Assembly: GCA_038229875.1 (NCBI GenBank)
Contig: JBBROA010000138.1
Location: 1 to 9,727, forward strand
Source: JALYUA01 sp038229875
GTDB taxonomy: Bacteria > Acidobacteriota > Thermoanaerobaculia > UBA5066 > Gp7-AA6
Direction: 5' to 3'
DNA: 9,727 bases
Shown here: positions 1-5,532 of the stretch, in pieces
Layout of the letters: each line of letters starts with the position of its first letter
How positions within the stretch are numbered: position 1 is the stretch's first letter
Program-made: the position numbers and the translations under genes
The notes under the pieces: generated by a model
The model's input: the letters and a program-made list of their open reading frames with translations, nothing else
Databases searched by the model: none
Told to the model about the DNA's origin: nothing

Positions 1-127
1 CAACCCGACGAACACTCAGGCCGAAGGCTTCCGCCGCCTTCCGGCGGCTCCAGCCTTCGGCCACTACTCGTCTAACCAATAGCTCTCGACTCTGTGGGGT
101 CGTCTTTGCTTTGCTATGCAGGTTCAT
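1..127 (-). CDS. IS481-family transposase, N-terminal 42 codons (rest beyond left edge)
   Basis: Reading the minus strand from the ATG at 127-125 gives an unbroken frame to the window edge, beginning MNLHSKAKTTPQSRELLVRR and continuing through EGWSRRKAAEAFGLSVRRV. This matches the typical N terminus of IS481-family DDE transposases: an MNLHxxAxxTPxxRxxLVRRV opening, then a helix-turn-helix that binds the element's ends. The catalytic DDE domain would lie off the left edge, so whether the gene is intact is unknown. A strong Shine-Dalgarno (GAGGAGG, 133-139) lies 5 nt before the ATG and fixes the start. A striking hairpin at 19-62 falls inside the helix-turn-helix codons. Family assignment rests on recalled family motifs and the matching terminal sequence, not a search. 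Confidence 0.85.
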   Translation of the reverse strand, partial: MNLHSKAKTTPQSRELLVRRVVAEGWSRRKAAEAFGLSVRRV

Positions 128-194
128 CCGGGCCTCCTCGTTGGCTCGCTGCCGGCTTCCACCAACAGCTTCCCACCGCTGCGCCCGGGTGAAC
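122..194 (-). promoter_or_regulatory. Inverted repeat that could hide the transposase start codon
   Basis: Arms at 183-194 and 122-133 are reverse complements at 11 of 12 positions. On the transcript the upstream arm is GUUCACCCGGGC and the downstream arm GCCCGGAUGAAC, which contains the AUG and the last base of the Shine-Dalgarno. The single mismatch is C against A. The upstream arm lies 19-30 nt inside the IS tip, so a transcript entering from outside would carry both arms. A transcript starting inside the leader, after 183, would carry only the start codon arm. That is the geometry of the known fold-back control that keeps IS10 and IS50 transposase from being translated off external transcripts. 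Its action here is inference. Confidence 0.55.
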
Positions 195-213
195 AACCTC
201 TTGAGCCTTTACA

Positions 214-219
214 CCTAAG
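214..219. other. Candidate IS target site CCTAAG next to IS tip
   Basis: The six bases outside the inferred IS tip read CCTAAG. Bordetella IS481 is known to prefer and duplicate NCTAGN, and this hexamer differs from that at one fixed base. Without the other end of the element the duplication cannot be seen, so this is only a candidate. Confidence 0.3.
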
Positions 220-222
220 CGA

Positions 223-1123
223 TCACCGTGGGCCTGCGAAAGCGCTTGTGTCCACCGCTCCGCAGAGTTGGCCCGGGCCTCCAGAGCTGCTGGAATAGGT
301 GCGGGACGAACCAAGAGACTTCGTATCCGCGACGGTAATGGTGTAGTGCAGGTCCGTCAGTGGCGAATGGAAGAACCAGAAACCGCCCCCCAGCGTCGGC
401 GATCCCGTCGCATCCACCATTTTGACGACAACCTCAGGAAAGGTCGTGTCGTAGATCAAATCGGGAAAACTAAAATATCCTGCGCGATCGCCGAGCGACA
501 AGGGATACCCCGACGCGAGCCCCCCCGGTCCGGGAATTGATCGCGAAGATGGTGACCTGAAACCTCCCGCTCAGGAGTGCGAGGCCGCGGTCGACGGCAT
601 AAATAAAGACTGCCTCCCCCGAGGTCGGGACTGGAGAGGCGGGGAGAATGTTGGTCACGACATCCCCGGGGATCGCGTAGTAGGGAGGCAGAGGGGAAAT
701 GCCCGGTAGCCCGAGAGATACCTGCGCCGCGGTGACGGGTCCGCCGCAGCTCGTGACGTTCGTGATCGCAACCAGATCCCCCGCGTGGACAAGGACGGGC
801 GGATCGAGGCGCACCTCCTGCCGGGTGTCGGTCACGTCGAAAGGACCTCGTTGGTCGACGAACAGGAATTGGCCGCTCAGAGGGCGAAAGAACTTGATTT
901 TGACTGCGCCCGGACAAGGCGCGTGCGACCAGTCAAAGCCGGCGACGTTGACGCTTCCGTCTCGACCGGCGGCGTAACCGGTTTGAAGAAATGTTTCCAC
1001 CCCTGTGACCGAAACCGGACCGCCCCTGCCACCCGCCGTACCCAGAAAGAGTGTTTGCCCCATCGAGAACGAGGACGTGAACGCCAGCAGGCCGGACAGA
1101 ACGATTGATCGAATGGATGACAT
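223..1123 (-). pseudogene. Secreted protein with shared C-terminal module, frameshifted
   Basis: From the ATG at 1123 the frame encodes a signal peptide (MSSIRSIVLSGLLAFTSSFS, cleavage likely near MGQ/TLF), then about 160 residues of unrecognised, probably beta-rich sequence with Cys pairs (SHAPCPG, TSCGGP). The shared C-terminal module starts at LLSGRF (577). After NSRTGG the frame crosses seven G at 526-520, and downstream it runs out at 470 as non-homologous ARVGVSLVARR. Dropping one G continues as GLASGYPLSLGDRAGYFSF, then PEVVVKMVDA, GGFWFF, HYTITVADT and VDTSAF, stopping at 223. This matches the module of the genes at 5530 and 7223 over its whole length. The restored protein is 299 residues. 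The cause may be a sequencing error, a real mutation or slippage-based switching. Function is unknown. Confidence 0.8.
520..526 (-). repeat. G7 homopolymer at the frameshift
   Basis: Seven C on the plus strand (seven G in the gene). With six G the upstream and downstream halves of the C-terminal module join in frame, so this tract is the most economical site of the one-base shift. Such tracts are common places for read errors and for replication slippage. Confidence 0.75.
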
Positions 1124-1256
1124 TGTCACTCCCCGTGGAGTCTCTCACCTGCCTCGCCGGGTTCAGCCGCGCCGACCCCTTGCGTCCGGCGGCCATCGAG
1201 ATCAAGCCTTCCGTTTGAGTCGGAGGGGGCACAATTAGGAGCGGCGGTTTTCAAGC
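1124..1256. other. Divergent intergenic region
   Basis: These 133 bp separate two genes transcribed away from each other, so promoters for both should lie here. I see no convincing -35/-10 pair or operator palindrome. For the rightward gene the best ribosome-binding match is AGGAG (1237-1241), which ends 15 nt before its ATG, unusually far. A weaker GGCGG lies closer. Confidence 0.4.
1129..1134 (-). promoter_or_regulatory. Shine-Dalgarno GGGGAG deciding the start at 1123
   Basis: GGGGAG lies 5 nt before the ATG at 1123-1121. A GTG two codons further upstream (1129-1127) overlaps this site and so cannot be its start; the ATG is preferred. Confidence 0.6.
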
Positions 1257-2360
1257 ATGTTCTTCGATCGTCCGGTAAGCCCTCGAGTGAAGCGGCAGAT
1301 CGCTTGCGGTGTGCTTGCGGGTACCGCGATGTTCGGGTCAGCCCTGGCTCAGAGGGGCGCCGCTCTGACCAAAGCCGAGCGTTCCGCGCTCGTTCAGAAA
1401 TTGTCCGACGAAGACCGCGCCTGGCTGCTGGATTACGTCGCGCCGATCATCTTCCCTGACGAGGAGCGCCTTTTTCTTCTCGTGAACGACGAGCATCGGG
1501 ACCTATTCAAGGACGAGTTCTGGAAACGGCGTGAGAACGGTGGCCTGGCATCTCCGCTCGGACCCGGGTACCGGCGCAGGTACGAGGAGCTCCGGCGACT
1601 CGTGGACTCTTCCTACGACGGGTGGCGGCACGACGCGGGGCGCATGGTGATCGCGCATGGAGAGCCGAGCTCGATTGAGAACGTCAGCGAGAAAGGGTGC
1701 GGCGACCTGTTTCGAAACCTGGAGATCTGGACATATGCGGATGCCGGGGCAGCCGGTTCGAGCCTGCGAAGGGAGTTCTTCTACCGAGTCGCGCCCGGCG
1801 GTCCGCGGAAGCTGTGGACCTATGGGGACCGGGACTCCGACCTTCTCCAGCCGGGCTCCTGTCGAAAGAGCCTGACCGACCTCCAACGCTGGGAGTGTCC
1901 GCCACCGAGGGACATCACGGTATTTAACGATCCCTGCGCGCCCGCCTGTCCGGATGCCTGCCGGGTCATCCTCATCTGGAACGAGATCAAGGCGCGGCAC
2001 GGTTCCGCGCTCGGCGGCCGCGTCTCTCAATCGCGAGCCCTCTCTCCCCCGGATGTCCAACGGGAAGACCTCGCCTCGCTGGCGGCTCGCTTCCCGGAGG
2101 TGGCGAGACCTGGCGCGCGGGCGATCGCCGTCGAGTCTCCCGGGGCGCTCGCTGAGCAGCCCGCCGAAATCTCTGCTGGCTGGACAAACGAGAAGGTCCG
2201 CGACGCAATCCTCGCGCTTCCCAAGAAATACCGCGAATGGCTCGACCTGGCCGGACCGCTCGTGTCGAGGTCAGAGCTGGTCGAGTTTCTAGCGCTTCGG
2301 CCCGGCGATCGCGAAGGTTATGTGCGGAGGTTCTGGAAGCGGCACGGGCATGTCCTCTGA
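1257..2360 (+). CDS. Exported GWxTD-domain protein
   Basis: 367 residues. An N-terminal signal peptide (basic VKRQ, then IACGVLAGTAMFGSALA, cleavage near ALA/Q at 31-32) sends it out of the cytoplasm. Residues 45-160 show the GWxTD family layout: LSDEDRAWLLDYVAPIIFPDEE, FKDEFWKRR, YRRRYEEL, the signature as GWRHD (122-126, His replacing the usual Thr), HGEPSSIE (134-141) and LEIWTY (155-160). The middle is Cys-rich (C202, C213, C227, C231, C235), compatible with disulfides. Residues 316-362 repeat the first module (ILALPKKYREWLDLAGPLV, VRRFWKR) but stop before a second GWxTD. GWxTD proteins are frequent in Acidobacteriota and Bacteroidota; their role is poorly known. No in-frame start lies further upstream because TAG occurs at 1236. 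Confidence 0.8.
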   Translation: MFFDRPVSPRVKRQIACGVLAGTAMFGSALAQRGAALTKAERSALVQKLSDEDRAWLLDYVAPIIFPDEERLFLLVNDEHRDLFKDEFWKRRENGGLASPLGPGYRRRYEELRRLVDSSYDGWRHDAGRMVIAHGEPSSIENVSEKGCGDLFRNLEIWTYADAGAAGSSLRREFFYRVAPGGPRKLWTYGDRDSDLLQPGSCRKSLTDLQRWECPPPRDITVFNDPCAPACPDACRVILIWNEIKARHGSALGGRVSQSRALSPPDVQREDLASLAARFPEVARPGARAIAVESPGALAEQPAEISAGWTNEKVRDAILALPKKYREWLDLAGPLVSRSELVEFLALRPGDREGYVRRFWKRHGHVL

Positions 2361-2607
2361 TCCAACGGCGGTTGGACGGCGCAGAAGCAGACTTGAGCTT
2401 TGTATGATCCGGCGAGGTCGGAAAGGACGTCGGGCGCTTCGCCGGCCTTTGCCCGAGGCGGCAACGCCGGCTGAACCCTTGAGACTCGACCCCGAGCGCG
2501 GGGAAAGAAGGAAGAAGGCTGCCCTTGCCTCCGCGCGTCTCCAGCCGCAGGTCCCGCAGGAGCGGATGATCAATACGCCGCATGCCGGGATCGACCCCGA
2601 TGGTTCC
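2361..2607. other. Convergent intergenic region with two short hairpins
   Basis: These 247 bp lie between the ends of the GWxTD gene and lutC. TCCAAC-GGCG-GTTGGA (2361-2376) is a perfect 6-bp hairpin starting right after the GWxTD stop codon. CCCCG-AGCG-CGGGG (2490-2503) is a 5-bp hairpin. Neither is followed by a T run on the relevant strand, so neither is a standard intrinsic terminator, though the first may act at the mRNA 3' end. Open frames crossing this stretch have no recognisable protein character, and I see no gene. Confidence 0.45.
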
Positions 2608-3282
2608 TTACGTCTCCCGGTGGACCGCCACCACGATCAGCCGCTTCGGGCCGTGCACGCCGTACGCCAGAGTCTGCTCGATGTCGGCGGTTTTACTCGG
2701 ACCCGAGACGAGCAGGGCGTTGGCGGGCATTCCGGAAGCCCAGCCCTCCGAGCGCATCGCTTCCCAGAAAGTGTTGTAGATCGTTCGGGTGTCGAGAAGG
2801 GCGATGTGGACCGGCGGCACGAGCGAGAGAAGCCGCGGTTCCTGCGGTGTCGGCCAGAGGATCAGCCCTCCCGTGTCCGCGATGCCGCCCCGCGTCGTCG
2901 TGAATCCGGCGTCCATCTCGTCGAACAGCTGGCGCTTCGAATCGCCGGTTTCGATCGGCCGGTCGTAGGGCACGAGCCGCGGACCGCCCTCCGACAGGCG
3001 CCACTCGGCTTCGAGTCGCTCGGCCGCGGCCGTGCCGGGTCCGTAGAGCATCGTCGACAGCTTCTCGGTGGCCAGGAACTTGCGCACGCTGGCCGGCCAC
3101 GCGGCTTCGGTCGTCTCCAGAAACTCGGCCCGGACGGATTCCATCTGGAATCGCAGCCGCGGATAGCGCGCCGGGCGCGGCCACTCTTTCTTCGCGAGCA
3201 CGTCGAAATCGGAGGGAGGCGCGGCGGGAGGGCGCGCGGCGGACAGCCGCCGCAGTATGCGCTCGCGCGCCCCCTCATTCAT
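2608..3282 (-). CDS. lutC: LutC-type LUD-domain protein of lactate oxidation complex
   Basis: 224 residues, close to the usual LutC/YkgG length. LutC belongs with LutA and LutB in an iron-sulfur complex that oxidises L-lactate to pyruvate in the cytoplasm. The LUD fold is seen in DEMDAGFTTTRGGIADTGG (121-139), LVPPVHIALLD (154-164), SGPSKTADIE (193-202) and GVHGPKRL (208-215), all typical of the family. It has no Fe-S cysteines, as expected for LutC. The ATG follows AGGAG (3289-3293) by 6 nt and overlaps the end of lutB by 8 nt, which suggests translational coupling. It is the last gene of the operon, ending in TAA. No deviation from the family is obvious. Confidence 0.9.
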   Translation of the reverse strand: MNEGARERILRRLSAARPPAAPPSDFDVLAKKEWPRPARYPRLRFQMESVRAEFLETTEAAWPASVRKFLATEKLSTMLYGPGTAAAERLEAEWRLSEGGPRLVPYDRPIETGDSKRQLFDEMDAGFTTTRGGIADTGGLILWPTPQEPRLLSLVPPVHIALLDTRTIYNTFWEAMRSEGWASGMPANALLVSGPSKTADIEQTLAYGVHGPKRLIVVAVHRET

Positions 3283-4711
3283 GGGGCACTCCTGCGCGTT
3301 TCGCGAGCTCGTGCAGCGAGCGCGACGCCGGGCGCGGGGTCGTCCGAACGCTCGTCCACGCCGCGAGCACCGGGAGGCGGCCCGGCACGAACCGGCCGAG
3401 CCGCGTGGCGGCGAAGCCGAGCAGCCGGTAGAGCGCGGGTCGGCGGTGCGCCCGTTCCCAGAGCCACCAGGCGAACGACTCGGCCCGGCTCCTGCCCGTC
3501 CCGGCGCCGGCGACCGTCGAGCCGGGCGCGGGTTCCGCGGCTTCGCGGCGCAGGCGAACGATCAGCTCGGGAATCGGGATGCCGACGGGGCAGACTTCGC
3601 CGCAGGCCCCGCAGAGGCTCGACGCCTCGACGAGGTCGCGGCGGGCCCCAACGCCCTCCGTCTGGGGCGTCAGGATCTTGCCGATCGGCCCCGGATACGT
3701 CGCCTCGTACGCATGACCGCCGACGCGCGTGTACACCGGGCAGTGATTCATGCACGCTCCGCAACGGATGCACCGCAGCGTGGCCGAGAGTTCCGGGTCC
3801 TGCGAGATTCGCGAGCGGCCGTTGTCGAGGATCACGAGATATACGGAAAACGGTCCGTCCTTCTCCCCTGCTCCCCGCGGCCCCGAGATCATGTTGAAGT
3901 ACGTCGTGATGCTCTGCCCCGTAGCCGACCGGGTCAGCAGGCTGTAGAGCGGCGGAACGTCCTCGAGGTTCTCCACCACCTTTTCGATTCCCATCAACGC
4001 GATGTGCACCGGCGGAACGTGGGTCGACATGCGGCCGTTTCCCTCGTTCTCGACGAGACAGAGCGTACCGGTCTCCGCCACCGCGAAGTTGACTCCCGAG
4101 ATTCCGGCGTCGGCTTCGAAGAACTTCTTCCGGAGCACCCGCCGCGCGATCCCGGTGAGCTCGTCGACGTCTTCGGTGTATCTCGCTCCGCGAATCTTCT
4201 CCCCGAGGAGCCGCGCGATCTGCTGCCGGTTCTTGTGGATCGCCGGCATGATGATGTGCGAGGGCGTCTCGCCGTCGAGTTGAATGATGTATTCACCGAG
4301 GTCCGATTCGAGCGATTCGATCCCGTGCTCCTCGAGGAATTCGTTCAGATGCATCTCCTCGGAGACCATGGACTTGCCCTTGACGACGTGCGTGGCGCCG
4401 TGGGAGCGGAGGATCTCGAGCACGACTCCGTTTGCCTCCTCGATCGTCTCCGCCCAGCGGACCTCGATTCCTCGTCTCGTGCAACTTGCCTCGAGGCGCT
4501 CGAGAAGAGCCGGGAGATTCGCGACGGAACGGGCGCGGATCGCCGCGCCGAGATTCCTCATCGCGCGCCATTCGGCCGGGTCCGGGAACTGCGCGGCGCG
4601 CTTGGAGATCAGACCGTCCATGGCGCGCCGGAAATTCGCGCGCAGTCCTGGATCCTTCAGGGCGGAGCTCGCCGCGGCGCGGAAGCCGTGCGGCCCAGGC
4701 TCAGCGCGCAC
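3275..4711 (-). CDS. lutB: LutB-type iron-sulfur protein of lactate oxidation complex
   Basis: 478 residues, about the normal LutB length. The N-terminal two thirds is a LUD domain (VVKGKSMVSEEMHLNEFLEE near 109-128, GISGVNFAVAETGTL 203-217, VPPVHIALMG 232-241). Then comes a ferredoxin-like part: C314-x2-C317-x2-C320-x3-C324 followed by PVYTRVGGHAYEATYPGPIG, and SLCGACGEVCPVGIPI with C367, C370 and C374. These bind 4Fe-4S clusters that pass electrons during L-lactate oxidation to pyruvate. The tail (WWLWERAHRRPALYRLLGF) is aromatic, as is usual for the family. It starts at GTG (4711-4709), 7 nt after GGGAG, overlapping lutA by 11 nt, and overlaps lutC by 8 nt. Confidence 0.93.
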   Translation of the reverse strand: MRAEPGPHGFRAAASSALKDPGLRANFRRAMDGLISKRAAQFPDPAEWRAMRNLGAAIRARSVANLPALLERLEASCTRRGIEVRWAETIEEANGVVLEILRSHGATHVVKGKSMVSEEMHLNEFLEEHGIESLESDLGEYIIQLDGETPSHIIMPAIHKNRQQIARLLGEKIRGARYTEDVDELTGIARRVLRKKFFEADAGISGVNFAVAETGTLCLVENEGNGRMSTHVPPVHIALMGIEKVVENLEDVPPLYSLLTRSATGQSITTYFNMISGPRGAGEKDGPFSVYLVILDNGRSRISQDPELSATLRCIRCGACMNHCPVYTRVGGHAYEATYPGPIGKILTPQTEGVGARRDLVEASSLCGACGEVCPVGIPIPELIVRLRREAAEPAPGSTVAGAGTGRSRAESFAWWLWERAHRRPALYRLLGFAATRLGRFVPGRLPVLAAWTSVRTTPRPASRSLHELAKRAGVPHE

Positions 4712-5462
4712 GGGTGCGCTCCCAGAGGAATTCGGCGATGTGGAGGGGGCGCACGCGCTGGCCCGTGGCTTCCAGCCGCCCCGCGATGTTGAGCAGGCAC
4801 CCGCCGTCTCCGGAAAGAAGCGTCGGCGCGCCGGTGGCCACGACGTCCGCCGCCTTGTCTTCGACCATGGCCGCCGAGATCTCCGGGTGCCGCACGGCGA
4901 AGGTGCCGCCGAACCCGCAACATTCGCTCTCGCGGGCGAGAGGAACGACCTCGACCCGGGCGAGCTGGGCGAGGAGTGCGGCTGGCTCGCCGACGATCCC
5001 CATCTCCCGCAACGCGTGGCAGGAAGAGTGCCAGGTCACCTGCACCGGCTCACCGAGATCGACCAGCCGGACCTGAAGCACATGGACGAGGAAAGAGGTC
5101 AGCTCGTGAATCCGCCCGGCAAACTCCTCCGCCCGGGGAAGGAACGGGTCCCCTTCGAAGAGCGAGGGGTAGTGGCGCTTCATCATCGCGGCGCACGACC
5201 CGGAGGGAACCACGATCGGATACGGCTGGCTGAAACGCTCGATCTGGACTCTGGCCACTTCGCGGGCCTCCGAGACATACCCCGAGTTGTAGGCCGGCTG
5301 CCCGCAGCAGGTCTGGTCCCGCGGGTAGATGACCCGCAGCCCCTCCCGCTCCAGCAGCCGGATTCCGGAGAGGCCCGCCTCCGGGTAAAAGAGATCGACG
5401 AGGCAGGTGCCGTAGTAGTAGACAGCCGGGGGCTTGAGTTTGGAGGGTGAAGGGTCAGTCAT
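4701..5462 (-). CDS. lutA: LutA-type CCG-domain protein of lactate oxidation complex
   Basis: 253 residues, slightly longer than typical because of about ten extra residues before the conserved YYYGTCLVDLFYPEAG. It carries two CCG domains, the cysteine-rich cluster-binding units shared with GlcF and heterodisulfide reductase subunits. The first has C20, TCCGQPAYNSG (51-61) and SGSC (87-90). The second has SSCH (146-149), SECCGFGGTFAV (179-190) and GDGGC (218-222). All key cysteines are present. It is the first gene of lutABC and probably works with LutB and LutC in L-lactate oxidation. The start ATG has only a GGGG run directly before it, a weak ribosome site. No LutR-type regulator or lactate permease is in view. 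The closely related glycolate oxidase iron-sulfur subunit is less likely given the adjacent LutB and LutC. Confidence 0.92.
   Translation of the reverse strand: MTDPSPSKLKPPAVYYYGTCLVDLFYPEAGLSGIRLLEREGLRVIYPRDQTCCGQPAYNSGYVSEAREVARVQIERFSQPYPIVVPSGSCAAMMKRHYPSLFEGDPFLPRAEEFAGRIHELTSFLVHVLQVRLVDLGEPVQVTWHSSCHALREMGIVGEPAALLAQLARVEVVPLARESECCGFGGTFAVRHPEISAAMVEDKAADVVATGAPTLLSGDGGCLLNIAGRLEATGQRVRPLHIAEFLWERTRAR
4719..4723 (-). promoter_or_regulatory. Shine-Dalgarno GGGAG for the lutB GTG start
   Basis: GGGAG inside the end of lutA lies 7 nt before the GTG at 4711-4709. This supports the GTG start, and hence the 11-nt overlap, over any later start. Confidence 0.6.
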
Positions 5463-5491
5463 CCCCGGGGATCATGGCGCAGGAGGGCGAA

Positions 5492-5532
5492 GCCCGCCAC
5501 CCCCAGGATCAGCCCGCCACCCCCCGGGATCA
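5492..5532. repeat. Imperfect tandem repeat (20 + 21 bp) between propeller gene and lutA
   Basis: Two adjacent units, 5492-5511 and 5512-5532, share GCCCGCCAC, a C run and GGATCA, differing by one base of run length and one substitution. The second unit contains the stop codon of the propeller gene (5532-5530). The rest lies in the 67-bp gap before lutA. It looks like a local slippage duplication. No terminator or promoter is evident in the gap. Confidence 0.75.

Larger units (their letters stand above)
1..213 (-). mobile_element. IS481-family insertion sequence, one end (partial)
   Basis: The element runs from its tip at 213 leftwards past the window edge. Read on the minus strand, the tip begins TGTAAAGGCTCAAGAGGTTG. 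This resembles the terminus I recall for Bordetella IS481 (TGT, AAG, TCAA, AGGTTGT in the same spacing). Between tip and transposase ATG lie about 86 nt of leader with no other gene. Only one end is visible, so neither the second inverted repeat nor the target duplication can be confirmed. The exact tip base is inferred from the TGT start usual for this family. The element sits 10 bp beyond the stop codon of the neighbouring secreted-protein gene, in the same orientation, so transcription from that gene could run into it. Confidence 0.78.

Noticed and set aside
7..76. Long hairpin (11-bp stem 19-29/52-62, inner 6-bp stem 33-38/43-48) beside GTCTAAC, looking like an integron attC site
   Set aside because: There is no matching GTTRRRY box in the right orientation, and the stretch is explained by the helix-turn-helix codons of the IS481-type transposase on the minus strand.
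2361..2376. Hairpin after the GWxTD stop codon as an intrinsic terminator
   Set aside because: There is no T run after the stem on the plus strand, so it is listed only as a hairpin.
2320..4792. Long plus-strand open frames opposite lutB and lutC
   Set aside because: They are Arg/Pro/Gly-rich with no domain character, and they lie opposite clearly conserved Lut proteins. They are a by-product of high GC content.
5459..5529. PEP-CTERM-like reading (IPGGGGLILGVAGFALLRH) after the propeller gene, in a different frame
   Set aside because: It is in another frame from the propeller gene, arises from the tandem repeat, lacks the PEP motif, and has no frameshift evidence; the in-frame module ends normally at VSAF.
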